NCBI RefSeq assembly: GCF_032401055.1
Contig: NZ_CP135529.1
Span: 806,001-870,000, forward strand
DNA from: Tardiphaga sp. 709
Lineage (GTDB): Bacteria; Pseudomonadota; Alphaproteobacteria; Rhizobiales; Xanthobacteraceae
Reading direction: 5' to 3'
DNA length: 64,000 nucleotides
Part shown: piece by piece, positions 37,267 to 46,921 of the stretch
How the letters are laid out: every line of letters begins with the position of its first letter
Numbering within the stretch: position 1 is the stretch's first letter
Translations under genes and position numbers: made by a program
The notes under the pieces: generated by a model
Seen by the model: only the letters and a program-made list of their open reading frames with translations
The model's database searches: none
Told to the model about the DNA's origin: nothing

Positions 37267-37581
37267 ATGGCTTGGTTGTTGCTGTTCATCGCGGGTTTGC
37301 TCGAAGTCGGCTGGGCCGTCGGGCTCAAATATACCGAAGGCTTCACCCGCCTCGTCCCCTCCGTCCTTACCTTGATCAGCATGACTGCGTCCGTCGGCAT
37401 GCTCGCACTCGCCCTCAAGGAACTGCCGATGGGAACCGCCTATGCGGTGTGGACCGGCATCGGCGCGGTCGGCACCGCAGCGCTGGGCATGTACCTGTTC
37501 GGCGACCCAGCGACGGTGGCGCGGATCGCCTGTATCGGGCTGATCGTGGCGGGCATTGCCGGGCTGAAGCTGGTGTCATGA
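37267..37581 (+). CDS. sugE: SMR-family guanidinium exporter SugE/Gdx
   Basis: A small multidrug-resistance family transporter of 104 residues with four membrane helices that swaps guanidinium for protons. The N-terminal [25 protein letters not shown] with its central Glu, and [14 protein letters not shown], are hallmarks of the Gdx branch as opposed to EmrE-type drug exporters. The leader carries a guanidine-II riboswitch, which supports guanidinium as the true substrate. AGGAGG lies eight bases before the ATG. Confidence 0.95.
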   Translation: MAWLLLFIAGLLEVGWAVGLKYTEGFTRLVPSVLTLISMTASVGMLALALKELPMGTAYAVWTGIGAVGTAALGMYLFGDPATVARIACIGLIVAGIAGLKLVS

Positions 37582-37587
37582 CCTGCG

Positions 37588-38604
37588 TCAGATAAAGCTC
37601 AGATGCAGCAGCTTCACGATCCACCAGGTCGCGGCGGCGACGATCGCCGCGGCCGGGATCGTGATCACCCAGGCATAGACGATCGAACTCGCCACGTTCC
37701 AGCGCACCGCTGACACACGACGTGCAGCACCGACGCCGACGATCGCGCCGGTGATGGTGTGGGTCGTGGAGACTGGCACGCCGAGGAATGTCGCTGCGAA
37801 TAGCGTCGCCGCGCCGCCGGTTTCCGCGCAGAAGCCCTGCATCGGCGTGAGTTTGGTGATGCGCAGGCCCATGGTGCGGACGATGCGCCAGCCGCCCATC
37901 AGCGTGCCCAGGGCCATCGCCGCCTGACACGACAGCACGACCCAGAACGGCACCGAGAACTCGGTGCCGAGGTGGCCCTGCGAGTACAGCAGCACCGCGA
38001 TGATGCCCATGGTTTTCTGCGCGTCGTTGCCGCCATGGCCGAGCGAATAGAGCGAGGCCGAGACGAACTGCAGAATGCGGAAGGCGCGGTCCACGGCGAA
38101 GGGTGTCGAGCGCACCGAGGCCCATGACACGATGGCCACCAGCACCAGCGCTAGCAGGAATCCCACCAGCGGCGACAGCACGATCGCCAGCAGCGCCTTG
38201 GACAGTCCGGTCCACAAGGCTGCCGAGAGTCCTGCCTTGGCGACGCCTGCCCCGAGCAAGCCACCAATCAGCGCATGCGACGAGCTCGAGGGAATGCCGA
38301 GGCCCCAGGTGATCACGTTCCAGACGATGGCGCCCATCAGGGCCGCAAAGATCACGGCGGGATCGATGACGCTCGGCTCGATGATCCCGGTGCCGATGGT
38401 GTTGGCGACATGCAGGCCGAACACCAGGAAGGCGATGAAGTTGAAGAATGCCGCCCACAGCACCGCATATTGCGGCCGCAGCACGCGCGTCGAGACGATC
38501 GTCGCGATCGAATTGGCAGCGTCATGCAGGCCGTTGAGAAAGTCGAACAGCAATGCGATGGCGATGAGGCCGATCAGCACCGGAAAGGCGAGCGTGGCGT
38601 CCAC
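37588..38604 (-). CDS. pit: Low-affinity inorganic phosphate transporter (Pit family)
   Basis: A 338-residue inner-membrane phosphate symporter with about ten helices. The duplicated family signature is seen as FLNGLHDAANSIAT near the N-terminus and YSLGHGGNDAQKTMG in the middle. GIPSSSSHALIGGLLGAG and GVPVSTTHTITGAIVGVG are the two conserved PiT repeats. The start is a GTG at 38604. It lies 14 bases after the DUF47 gene, the usual Pit-accessory pairing, so both form one phosphate-uptake operon. Confidence 0.94.
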   Translation of the reverse strand: MDATLAFPVLIGLIAIALLFDFLNGLHDAANSIATIVSTRVLRPQYAVLWAAFFNFIAFLVFGLHVANTIGTGIIEPSVIDPAVIFAALMGAIVWNVITWGLGIPSSSSHALIGGLLGAGVAKAGLSAALWTGLSKALLAIVLSPLVGFLLALVLVAIVSWASVRSTPFAVDRAFRILQFVSASLYSLGHGGNDAQKTMGIIAVLLYSQGHLGTEFSVPFWVVLSCQAAMALGTLMGGWRIVRTMGLRITKLTPMQGFCAETGGAATLFAATFLGVPVSTTHTITGAIVGVGAARRVSAVRWNVASSIVYAWVITIPAAAIVAAATWWIVKLLHLSFI

Positions 38605-38618
38605 CTGATGGCCCTGCT

Positions 38619-39266
38619 TTATACTTGTTCGATGACGATGCTGTTGATCTCGTTCGCGACGTCGTCGAAGCGGTCGGCCACCTTTTCAAGGTGCTTGTAG
38701 ATCTCGGCGCCGACCACGAAATCCATGGTGTTGGCGTCGCGATGCTTGAGAAAGAGCTCCTTGAGCCCGATGTCGTGCAGATCGTCGACGCGGCCTTCGA
38801 GCTTGCCGACTTCCTCGGTGATCGCGGTGAGCAGGCCGACATTGTCGCCGATGGCGCTCATCAGCGGCACGGCGCGACCGACAAGGTTGGCACACTCCAC
38901 CAGCAGCGTGCCGATTTCGCGCATCGGCGGTTCGAACTGGCGCACCTCGAACAGCATCACCGCTTTCGCCGTCTGCTGCATCTGGTCGATGGAATCATCC
39001 ATCGCCGTGATGAGGTTCTTGATGTCGACGCGGTCGAACGGCGTGATGAAAGTGCGGCGAACGGCGGTCAGCACCTCGCGGGTGATGGCGTCGGCGTCGT
39101 TCTCGAACTGGTTGACGCGCTGGCAGTAGACCGGCGTCTCGTCGCCGCCTTCCAGCATCCCCGCAAGCGCCTTGGAGCCCTCGACCACGGTCACTGAATG
39201 GCGGGCGAACAGGTCGAAAAACCTTTCCTCCCGGGGCAGAAAGGACCGGAACCAGCGCAGCATCAT
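38619..39266 (-). CDS. DUF47/PhoU-like Pit accessory protein
   Basis: A 215-residue all-helical cytosolic protein of the DUF47 (PhoU_div) family. It opens with MLRWFRSFLPREERFFDLF, followed by NQFENDADAITREVLTAVRRTFITPFDR and MDDSIDQMQQTAKAVMLFE, which carry the acidic metal-binding pattern of PhoU relatives. In rhizobia this gene is known as orfA/pap and affects Pit activity. The ATG at 39266 has GGATGAG upstream, and the TTG at 39275 is a less likely start. Confidence 0.9.
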   Translation of the reverse strand: MMLRWFRSFLPREERFFDLFARHSVTVVEGSKALAGMLEGGDETPVYCQRVNQFENDADAITREVLTAVRRTFITPFDRVDIKNLITAMDDSIDQMQQTAKAVMLFEVRQFEPPMREIGTLLVECANLVGRAVPLMSAIGDNVGLLTAITEEVGKLEGRVDDLHDIGLKELFLKHRDANTMDFVVGAEIYKHLEKVADRFDDVANEINSIVIEQV

Positions 39267-39462
39267 CTCATCCAACTGTCAGGAAAACGCAGCGACCGGA
39301 CCGCCAGATGGCGGACATGGTCCCGCGGGGCCACCGCCGGGCGGCCCTGTGTCACACGGATGTCATAAAGCATTTCCGGTCAAGGCGGGCAATCGCGCAC
39401 CTTTTAGGCCCGATCATCCACCGCTTTATGACAGCCTGCTTTTCCTGAGGCAGTGCCTGGAT

Positions 39463-40431
39463 TTAGAGCGACCGCTTGAAGTAATGCGCGATTTCGCCGA
39501 TGACGCCGCGGCGGAAGGTCAGCACGCAGACCACAAAGATCACGCCTTGGATCACCGTCACCCACTGGCCGAAGCCGGCGAGATATTGCTGCATGGCGAT
39601 GATGACGAAGGCGCCCACCACCGGCCCGAACAGCGTGCCGAGGCCGCCAACCAGCGTGATCAGCACGATTTCACCGGACATGCTCCAGTGCACGTCGGTG
39701 AGCGAGGCGTTCTGTGCCACGAACACCTTCAACGCGCCGGCGAAGCCCGCCAGCGTGCCGGACAGGATATAGGCCAGCAGCTTGTACTGATCGGTCTTGT
39801 AGCCCAGCGACACCGCACGCGGCTCGTTCTCACGGATCGCCTTGAGCACCTCGCCAAATGGCGAGTTGATGGCGCGGTAGATGATCAGGAAGCCCAGCGT
39901 GAAGCCGGCCAGGATCACATAATACAGCGTGATCGGCTTCGAAAGATTGAACAGGCCGAACAGGATGCCCTGCGGAATGCCCTGGATACCGTCTTCACCA
40001 TGGGTGAACGGCGTCTGCAGATAGACGAAGTACAGGAGCTGCGACAGCGCCAGCGTGATCATGGCGAAGTAGATGCCCTGACGACGAATGGCGATCAGGC
40101 CCGTGATGACGCTGAGCGCAGCGGCGGCGACGACACCGACGACGATGCCGAGTTCGGGCGTCAGGCCCCACACTTTCAGCGCATGCGCCGTGCAGTAGCC
40201 GGCGGTGCCCAGGAACATCGCGTGGCCGAAGGACAGCAGACCGCCATAGCCGATCAGGAGGTTGAACGCACAGGCGAGTAGCGCGAAGCAGAGCGCCTGC
40301 ATCACGAAGAACGGATAGACGCCGGTGAGCGGTACGACCAGCAACAGCGCGGTCATGATCGCAAAGGCGACCATCTCGTCTTTGACGGTGCGACGGGGTG
40401 ACGGAATGGCGTTTTCAGTGATCGTTGTCAT
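39463..40431 (-). CDS. livM: Branched-chain-type ABC transporter permease LivM
   Basis: A 322-residue inner-membrane permease with 8-10 helices. LLIGYGGLLSFGHAMFLGTAGY is the conserved LivM loop, and GTLAGFAGALKVF and GGLGTLFGPVVGAF mark the ATPase-contacting region. It is the last gene of the six-gene minus-strand cluster livG-livF-two binding proteins-livH-livM. One base separates it from livH. The substrate may be branched-chain amino acids or, as in related Rhodopseudomonas systems, aromatic acids. Confidence 0.92.
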   Translation of the reverse strand: MTTITENAIPSPRRTVKDEMVAFAIMTALLLVVPLTGVYPFFVMQALCFALLACAFNLLIGYGGLLSFGHAMFLGTAGYCTAHALKVWGLTPELGIVVGVVAAAALSVITGLIAIRRQGIYFAMITLALSQLLYFVYLQTPFTHGEDGIQGIPQGILFGLFNLSKPITLYYVILAGFTLGFLIIYRAINSPFGEVLKAIRENEPRAVSLGYKTDQYKLLAYILSGTLAGFAGALKVFVAQNASLTDVHWSMSGEIVLITLVGGLGTLFGPVVGAFVIIAMQQYLAGFGQWVTVIQGVIFVVCVLTFRRGVIGEIAHYFKRSL

Positions 40432-40432
40432 A

Positions 40433-41308
40433 TCAGGCAGCCCGTCCCGTCAGTCCGGAAGGTTTCACAAGGAGCACCAGCACCATCAGCACGAAGACGA
40501 CGGTGTTGGAGGCCTCGGGGTAAAAATACTTGGTCAGACCCTCGATGATGCCGAGGGCGAAACCGGTGATGATGGAGCCCATGATCGAGCCCATGCCGCC
40601 AATCACGACGACCGCGAACACGACGATGATCAGGTCCGCGCCCATCAGCGGGCGCACCTGGTTGATCGGCGCCGACAACACGCCGGCGAGTGCCGCCAGA
40701 CCGACGCCAAGACCGTAGGTCAGCGTGATCATCAGCGGCACGTTGATGCCGAAGGCGCGGACCAGCGTCGGGTTTTCCGTCGCCGCGCGCAGGTAGGCGC
40801 CGAGCCGCGTACGCTCGATCAGGAACCAGGTCGCGATACAGACCACCAGCGAGAAGATGACGACCCAGCCGCGATAGATCGGCAGGAACATGAAGCCGAG
40901 ATTCATGCCGCCCTTAAGCGCATCCGGGATCGCGTAAGGCAGACCCGACGAGCCGAAATAATTCTGGAACACGCCCTGGATGATCAGCGCCAGACCGAAG
41001 GTCAGCAGCAGGCCATAGAGATGGTCGAGATTGGCGATCCATTTCAGCATGGTGCGTTCCATCACCATGCCGAACAGGCCGACCGCCAGCGGCGCCAGGA
41101 TCAGCGCCGGCCAGTAGCCGATGCCGGCCAGATTGAGCAGGAAGTATGCCGCAAACGCGCCCATCATATAGACGGCGCCATGGGCGAAATTGATGATGTT
41201 CAGCATGCCGAAGATCACGGCGAGGCCGAGACTTAACAGCGCATAGAACGAGCCGTTGATGAGTCCGACCAGCAATTGCGCAGACAGGGCCTGTAGATTG
41301 ATCGACAT
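40433..41308 (-). CDS. livH: Branched-chain-type ABC transporter permease LivH
   Basis: The partner permease of LivM, 291 residues. The N-terminus QLLVGLINGSFYALLSLGLAVIFGMLNIINFAHGAVYM is the family signature, and VIGGMGSIMGSIITGFALG is the conserved cytosolic loop. Together LivH and LivM form the membrane channel energised by LivG and LivF. The gene follows the first binding-protein gene after about 65 bases and is almost contiguous with livM. Confidence 0.93.
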   Translation of the reverse strand: MSINLQALSAQLLVGLINGSFYALLSLGLAVIFGMLNIINFAHGAVYMMGAFAAYFLLNLAGIGYWPALILAPLAVGLFGMVMERTMLKWIANLDHLYGLLLTFGLALIIQGVFQNYFGSSGLPYAIPDALKGGMNLGFMFLPIYRGWVVIFSLVVCIATWFLIERTRLGAYLRAATENPTLVRAFGINVPLMITLTYGLGVGLAALAGVLSAPINQVRPLMGADLIIVVFAVVVIGGMGSIMGSIITGFALGIIEGLTKYFYPEASNTVVFVLMVLVLLVKPSGLTGRAA

Positions 41309-41374
41309 GTTGTTCTCAACTTTTATCGCAGGAAAGTCTTGGCCCGGCAGCGCGGCGCCGCCGGGCCAACGATC

Positions 41375-42595
41375 TTATTTCTTCAGCAGCGCGCAGGTGC
41401 TCTTCTCGATCGGTGTAAAGGCCTGATCGGCTGGCACTGTACCGGCAAGCTTGTAGAAATCCCACGGCGCCTTCGATTCCGACGGCTTCTTCACTTCGAA
41501 CAGATAGCCCGGGTGAATCTTGCGGCCATTGGCTTCGATCTTGCCCTGCCCGAACAGCGGATCATCGGTCGGCAATTCCTTCATCTTGGCAACGATCTTC
41601 GCGCCATCACGCGGATTGCTGCCGAGCGCTTCCAGCGCCTTGAAGTAGTGGATCAGGCCCGCATACACGCCCGCCTGCACCATCGACGGCGGAGCGCCAT
41701 TCTTCATGCGCGCCGCGAACTTCTTGGAGAAGTCGCGTGTCTTGTCGTTCAGGTCCCAGTAGAAGGTCTCGGTGAAGCTCAGGCCCTGCGCGGTTTCGAG
41801 ACCGATCGCCTTGACGTCGGTGATGAACAGCAGCAATGCCGCGAGCTTCTGACCGCCCTTGGAGATGCCGAATTCAGCCGCCTGCTTGATCGAGTTTGTC
41901 GTGTCGCCACCGGCATTGGCCAGGCCGATGACCTTGGCCTTCGACGACTGCGCCTGCAGCAGGAAGGAGGAGAAGTCCGCGGTGTTGAGCGGATGCTTGA
42001 CGCCGCCGACCACCTTGCCGCCCGAGGATTTGACGACTTCCGAGGTATCGCGCTCAAGCGCTGCACCGAAGGCATAATCGGCAGTGAGGAAGAACCAGCT
42101 GTCGCCGCCGGCCTTGACCATCGCCTGCCCGGTCGAATGGGCGAGCATGTAGGTGTCGTAGGTCCAGTGCACGGTGTTCGGCGAACACTGCGCATTGGTA
42201 AGATCCGACGTCGCGGCGCCCGAATTGATGTAGACGCCGTTCTTCTCCTTGACGATGTTGTTCACCGCCAGTGCCACGCCGGAATTCGGCACGTCGACGA
42301 TGGTGTCGACCTTGTCGACGTCGAACCACTGCCGCGCGATGTTGGAGCCGATATCCGGCTTGTTCTGGTGATCGCCGGAAATGATGTCAATCTTCCAGCC
42401 CTTGGCCATCAGACCGGAGTCCTCTGCCGCCATCTGCGCAGCCAGGGTTGAGCCCGGGCCGCCGAGATCGGCATAGAGACCGGACTGATCGCTGAGTGCG
42501 CCGATCTTGACGGTTTTGTCCTGCGCCATGGCGATGCCTGCCATGGCCAGCGAAAGCGCCGTGCCGAGAAGTGCGATTGAAATCTTGTTTTTCAT
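41375..42595 (-). CDS. Periplasmic ligand-binding protein of the liv-type transporter, copy 1
   Basis: A 406-residue type I periplasmic binding protein (Peripla_BP_6). A signal peptide (ISIALLGTALSLAMAGIAMAQD) is followed by TVKIGALSDQSGLYADLGGPGS, SGDHQNKPDIGSNIARQW and INSGAATSDLTNAQCSP. A Cys pair (ALLLFI..STCALLKK) may be linked. The sequence type resembles Rhodopseudomonas binding proteins for aromatic or phenylpropanoid acids more than E. coli LivJ, but the ligand is not readable. A close paralogue lies next to it. Confidence 0.9.
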   Translation of the reverse strand: MKNKISIALLGTALSLAMAGIAMAQDKTVKIGALSDQSGLYADLGGPGSTLAAQMAAEDSGLMAKGWKIDIISGDHQNKPDIGSNIARQWFDVDKVDTIVDVPNSGVALAVNNIVKEKNGVYINSGAATSDLTNAQCSPNTVHWTYDTYMLAHSTGQAMVKAGGDSWFFLTADYAFGAALERDTSEVVKSSGGKVVGGVKHPLNTADFSSFLLQAQSSKAKVIGLANAGGDTTNSIKQAAEFGISKGGQKLAALLLFITDVKAIGLETAQGLSFTETFYWDLNDKTRDFSKKFAARMKNGAPPSMVQAGVYAGLIHYFKALEALGSNPRDGAKIVAKMKELPTDDPLFGQGKIEANGRKIHPGYLFEVKKPSESKAPWDFYKLAGTVPADQAFTPIEKSTCALLKK

Positions 42596-42632
42596 GACTT
42601 CCTCTCAATGATTTGGACGACGGGCTTCTAAA

Positions 42633-43855
42633 TTAGGTCTTCTTCAAAAGCGGACAAGCGCTCTTGTCGAGTGGCGTGAAGGCCTGATCGGCAGGGATCG
42701 TCGCCACCAGCTTGTAGTAGTCCCAGGGTCCCTTCGACTCCTCGGGCTTCTTGACCTCGAACAGATAGGCCGGGTGCAGCTTGCGGCCGTTCGGCTGAAT
42801 GGTGCCCTTGCCGAAGATGATATCGTCGGTCGGGGTCGCCTTCATCTTGTCGACGATCTTCAACCCGTCATGAGAGTTGCCGCCCATCGCATCCAGCGTC
42901 TTGAAGTAATGGATCAGCGATGAATACACGCCGGCCTGCACGGTGGTCGGCATGGCCTTGTTCTTCATGCGCTCCTGGAAGCGCTTGGAGAACGACCGCG
43001 TGCCGTCATTGAGGTCCCAGTAGAAGGTCTCGGTGAAGCTCAATCCCTGCGCAACCGGCAGACCCAGGGCATGGACGTCCGAAATGAACATCAGCAGGCC
43101 AGCGAGTTTCTGCCCCCCTTGATGATGCCGAATTCGGAGGCCTGCTTGATCGAGTTGATAGTGTCGCCACCGGCATTCGCCAGGCCGATCACCTTCGCCT
43201 TCGAGGTTTGCGCCTGCAGCAGGAACGACGAGAAGTCAGCGGTGTTCAGCGGCGGCCGCACGCTGCCCAGCACCTTGCCGCCCATGGCGGTCACGGCGTT
43301 GGTGGTGTCGCGCTCGAGCGCGGTGCCGAAAGCATAATCCGCGGTCAGGAAGAACCAGGTATCGCCGCCGCTCTTGACCATCGCCGAGCCGGTGCCGTTG
43401 GCAAGCTGATAGGTGTCATAGGCCCAGTGAATGGTGTTGGGCGAGCACTGCGCATTGGAGAGATCGGATGTGCCGGAGCCGGAGTTCAGATAGACGCCGT
43501 TCTTTTCCTTGACGACGTTGTTGACGGCGAGACCGACGGAGGACGTCGGCACATCAACGATCACGTCGACCTTGTCGCGGTCGAACCACTGGCGCACAAT
43601 GTTGACGCCGATATCCGGCTTGTTCTGGTGGTCGCCAACCACGACCTCGATCTTCCACCCTTTGGCCGTAAGGCCGGAATCCTCGACGGCCATCTGCGCG
43701 GCCAGCGTCGAACCGACACCGGTTACGTCGGCATAGAGGCCGGACTGGTCGTTCAACACGCCGATCTTGGCGGTCTTGTCCTGGGCGAACGCAAACGAGC
43801 TTGCGCTCATCATCAGCGCAAAACCCAGCAGCGACGTCGAAACGGCTTTTTTCAT
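42633..43855 (-). pseudogene. Periplasmic ligand-binding protein, copy 2, frameshifted
   Basis: A paralogue of the neighbouring binding protein with the same layout: signal peptide, KTAKIGVLNDQSGLYADVTG, GDHQNKPDIGVNIVRQWFD and SFTETFYWDLND. The frame breaks in a run of six G (six C on the + strand, 43113-43118); seven would restore it. The first part ends FGIIKGG, and GLLMFISDVHALG continues in another frame. Corrected length is about 407 residues, matching the 406 of copy 1. A homopolymer indel like this may well be a sequencing error. If real, copy 1 still supplies the transporter. Confidence 0.85.
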
Positions 43856-43925
43856 TCTGTGCTTCCCTACCCGTATTGATGATTGTGTCTATCGTCGGAC
43901 CGTTGGCTCGGTCCGTTATTCGATA

Positions 43926-44672
43926 TTAGACGCCGAGATACGTATGCAGCTTGTCCATATTCGCCGACAGTTCCGAATTGGCGAAGCCATCGATGATCTT
44001 GCCGTGCTCGACGATGTAGTAGCGATCTGCCACCGTGGCAGCGAAACGGAAGTTCTGCTCGACCAGCAGGATGGTGAAGCCTTCCGACTTCAGCCGCGCA
44101 ATGGTGTGGCCGATCTGCTGGATGATGACGGGCGCCAGACCTTCGGTTGGCTCGTCCAGCATCAGGAAGCGCGCGCCGGTGCGCAGAATGCGCCCGATCG
44201 CCAGCATCTGCTGCTCACCGCCGGAGAGTTTTGTCCCCTGGCTGTTGAGACGCTCTTTCAGGTTTGGAAACAGCTCGAAGATCTGATCCAGCGACAACCC
44301 GCCCGGCCGGATCGTCGGCGGCAGCATCAGGTTCTCTTTCACGTCGAGACTGGAGAAGATGCCGCGTTCTTCCGGACAGAATGCGATGCCCTGCTTCGCG
44401 ATCTTGTCCGACGAGGTCTTGATGATCTCGTTGCCTTCGAACTTTATCGAGCCGGTGCGCTTGCCGATGATGCCCATGATGGACTTCAGCGTCGTGGTCT
44501 TGCCGGCGCCGTTGCGACCGAGCAACGTGACGACTTCGCCCGGCTTCACGTTGAAATTGATGCCGTGAAGAATGTGCGACTCGCCATACCAGGCTTCGAG
44601 ATTCTCGATGCTGAGAATTGGATTGCCAGTTGCTGCAGTCGTTGCCGGTGCGGCCATTGTGATCTCAGCCAT
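43926..44672 (-). CDS. livF: Branched-chain-type ABC transporter ATPase LivF
   Basis: A 248-residue ABC ATPase. It has Walker A LLGRNGAGKTT, signature LSGGEQQMLAIGR, Walker B FLMLDEPTEGLAP and the H-loop position occupied by Gln/Asn in LLVEQNF, as normal for LivF. NLEAWYGESHILHGINF is the typical opening. The start codon lies inside the end of livG (8-base overlap). With LivG it energises transport through LivH/LivM. Confidence 0.94.
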   Translation of the reverse strand: MAEITMAAPATTAATGNPILSIENLEAWYGESHILHGINFNVKPGEVVTLLGRNGAGKTTTLKSIMGIIGKRTGSIKFEGNEIIKTSSDKIAKQGIAFCPEERGIFSSLDVKENLMLPPTIRPGGLSLDQIFELFPNLKERLNSQGTKLSGGEQQMLAIGRILRTGARFLMLDEPTEGLAPVIIQQIGHTIARLKSEGFTILLVEQNFRFAATVADRYYIVEHGKIIDGFANSELSANMDKLHTYLGV

Positions 44673-45435
44673 GCCCGGCTCCCAGATAAGCTTCCTTGAC
44701 GCGCTCGTCCTTGGTCAGGTCGGCATAGCTGCCTTCCGCAAGAACCTTTCCGCGAGTCAGAACGGTAATGATGTCCGACAGATTGGACACGACACTGAGG
44801 TTATGTTCGACCATCAGGATGGTATACTTCGCCGAGATGCGCTTGATCAGCGCTGCGATCTTGTCGATGTCCTCATGGCCCATGCCGGCCATCGGCTCGT
44901 CGAGCAGCATCATCTCGGGATCGAGCGCCAGCGTGGTGGCGATCTCCAAGGCCCGTTTGCGGCCATAGGGCATTTCCACGGCGGGCGTATTGGCAAATTC
45001 GCTGAGGCCGACGTCGTCGAGCAGTTCAGCGGCGCGTTGATTGTATTGATCCAGCACGCTCTTGGAGCGCCAGAAGTCGAACGACGATCCATGCTGGCGC
45101 TGCAGTGCAACACGGACATTCTCCAGCGCCGTCAGATGCGGAAACACGGCGGAAATCTGGAACGAACGTACGAGGCCAAGGCGCGCCACGTCGGCGGGCG
45201 CCGTCGCGGTGATATCCTTGCCCTTGTAGAAAATCTGGCCGGCGGATGGCTGCATGAACTTGGTCAGCAGATTGAAACACGTCGTCTTGCCGGCGCCGTT
45301 AGGGCCGATCAATGCGTGAATGGTGCCGCGGCGAACTTTGAGACTGACATCGCGGACTGCGAAAAAGCCCGCAAATTCCTTGGTCAATCCGTTGGTTTCG
45401 AGAATGAACTCATCGGTCAAGCAAATTTCCCCCAT
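44665..45435 (-). CDS. livG: Branched-chain-type ABC transporter ATPase LivG
   Basis: The first gene of the six-gene liv-type cluster, encoding a 256-residue ATPase. It shows Walker A IGPNGAGKTTCFN, the LivG-type insert region (FWRSKSVLDQYNQRAAELLD), Walker B MMLLDEPMAGMGHED and VEHNL. The usual LSGGQ signature is altered: MPYGRKRALEIATTL, a variant often seen in LivG. The start at 45435 with GGAAGG just upstream gives the family's length; the frame is open to 45510. Confidence 0.93.
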   Translation of the reverse strand: MGEICLTDEFILETNGLTKEFAGFFAVRDVSLKVRRGTIHALIGPNGAGKTTCFNLLTKFMQPSAGQIFYKGKDITATAPADVARLGLVRSFQISAVFPHLTALENVRVALQRQHGSSFDFWRSKSVLDQYNQRAAELLDDVGLSEFANTPAVEMPYGRKRALEIATTLALDPEMMLLDEPMAGMGHEDIDKIAALIKRISAKYTILMVEHNLSVVSNLSDIITVLTRGKVLAEGSYADLTKDERVKEAYLGAGHG

Positions 45436-45825
45436 CGACCTTCCCGGCGTGTGTCTCCGCCAGTGGCCAACTTTTTGCGCAGCCGCATTTCGGGGAAAAC
45501 TGAAAGTCATCCCCGCGCGGCTACATCGAGTGGCGCGAATATGCCGTCAACGCGACGGCGAACGCAAGGTGCAATGCGGCAGAATTGGGTGGACTGCCTG
45601 TCGCACTGACTTCGCCCTTAGTCGTAGGCAGTTAGCCCCCCTGCGCATACAGAAAGCAGAGTCCGCCGGCGACCGGTCCACCGTGCAGAACGCACCATCT
45701 GTTTGCGCCGCAAGGAGCTTTGAAAATCGCTCGTTAATTGTATTGCGAGGGGACTTCCCGCGTTCATTGATTATTTGCTCGCTGTACTCATACTACCCTC
45801 GATCGATTTCAGGGGGATCGTTGCC
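45436..45825. other. 390-base divergent intergenic region
   Basis: No gene, repeat or RNA recognised. It separates the leftward liv-type operon from the rightward PAS_5 gene and should contain both promoters. A ribosome site GGGGGA lies at about 45812-45817. Confidence 0.5.
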
Positions 45826-46428
45826 GTGGACTTCCAGAGCGCCGACGCGTCCGTGGTGAAGTCCATTCGGCAGCGCGATCTGCTGAACTGCTGGCTACGG
45901 CTCTATGCACCGCAACAGGCCCTGCCCGACATTGCCAACTATCGCCCGGAGCGGATGGACGACGAACGCCCCGATCTCGTCGACTACATTGTTGATCACA
46001 GCACGGCACCGCCGCGGCTCATCATCGACAGTAACGGCACCCGCATGGCAAGCGCCTATGGTACCACCGGCAAGGGCCGCTATCTCGACGACTATCTCGG
46101 CCCGATCCTCGGTCCTGTCGTGCTGCCGGCCTATCATGAATGTATCGCGCGCGAACTGCCGACTTACACCGTCTCAATGATCGACGATGTCAACGGTCGT
46201 GTTGTCGCCTATGAACGGATGCTGATGCCGTTCTCATCAGGCGATGGCGTCACCCATATCATCGCATCGCTCAAGACCATCAGCGAGGACGGCGGCTTCG
46301 AAATCAAAAATCTGATGCGCGGCCATCACAGCGTGCCGGTGCCGAAACTCCGCGCGGTGATCGATCGCAGCCTGTCCTATCGTGCACCACACCGGCTCGC
46401 AGCCGGCGACGTCGTCGAGATCGACTGA
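45826..46428 (+). CDS. PAS_5-type sensory protein
   Basis: A 200-residue single-domain protein. SIRQRDLLNCWLRLYAPQQALPDIANYRPERM and YLDDYLGPILGPVVLPAYHECI, followed by VVAYERMLMPFSSGDGVTHIIASLKTIS, fit the PAS_5 family (PF07310) found in many copies in these alphaproteobacteria. No output domain is attached, so it probably works through protein contacts. The GTG at 45826 is preferred because GGGGGA lies upstream and the family starts close to here; a longer frame begins at 45775. Confidence 0.7.
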   Translation: MDFQSADASVVKSIRQRDLLNCWLRLYAPQQALPDIANYRPERMDDERPDLVDYIVDHSTAPPRLIIDSNGTRMASAYGTTGKGRYLDDYLGPILGPVVLPAYHECIARELPTYTVSMIDDVNGRVVAYERMLMPFSSGDGVTHIIASLKTISEDGGFEIKNLMRGHHSVPVPKLRAVIDRSLSYRAPHRLAAGDVVEID

Positions 46429-46431
46429 TCG

Positions 46432-46779
46432 CTATTTTACGTCTTTTGCGTAAATCTCCGGCTTGAAGCCGACCACGAGCTTGCCGCCAAGATCGAGCAC
46501 AGGCCGCTTGATCATCGAGGGCTGCTCGAGCATCAGCGCGATTGCCTTGCTCTCGTTCAGACCTTCCTTGGCAGCGTCATCGAGCTTGCGAAACGTGGTG
46601 CCGGCGCGATTGAGCAGCGTCTCCCAGCCGACCTCCTTGGCCCAGCGCTGCAGCCGCGTCTTGTCGATCCCCTCGGCCTTATAGTCATGGAAGCTGTAGG
46701 CGACGCCATGGCTGTCGAGCCAGGTGCGCGCCTTCTTCATCGTGTCGCAATTCTTGATGCCGTAGATGGTGATGGCCAT
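46432..46779 (-). CDS. ArsC/Spx-family reductase (YffB-like)
   Basis: A 115-residue thioredoxin-fold protein. ITIYGIKNCDTMKKARTWLDSHG holds the single active Cys of the YffB type; TLLNRAGTTFRKLDDAAK and PSMIKRPVLDLGGKLVVGF complete the family pattern, including the conserved RP. Relatives are glutathione-dependent thiol reductases; arsenate reduction is not implied. It converges with the PAS_5 gene, three bases apart. Confidence 0.88.
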   Translation of the reverse strand: MAITIYGIKNCDTMKKARTWLDSHGVAYSFHDYKAEGIDKTRLQRWAKEVGWETLLNRAGTTFRKLDDAAKEGLNESKAIALMLEQPSMIKRPVLDLGGKLVVGFKPEIYAKDVK

Positions 46780-46921
46780 GAGATGTCGCCGTGCCTGCCA
46801 GAGTGATCGTCGTTCAGACCCGACTAGCAGATCAGGCAGCAGCGCCTGACAGCAAATCCGCGATCATCCACAGAGGCGGCCGATGATGCTGGGGCCGGCA
46901 TCATCGGTTTGTCCTCAGATT

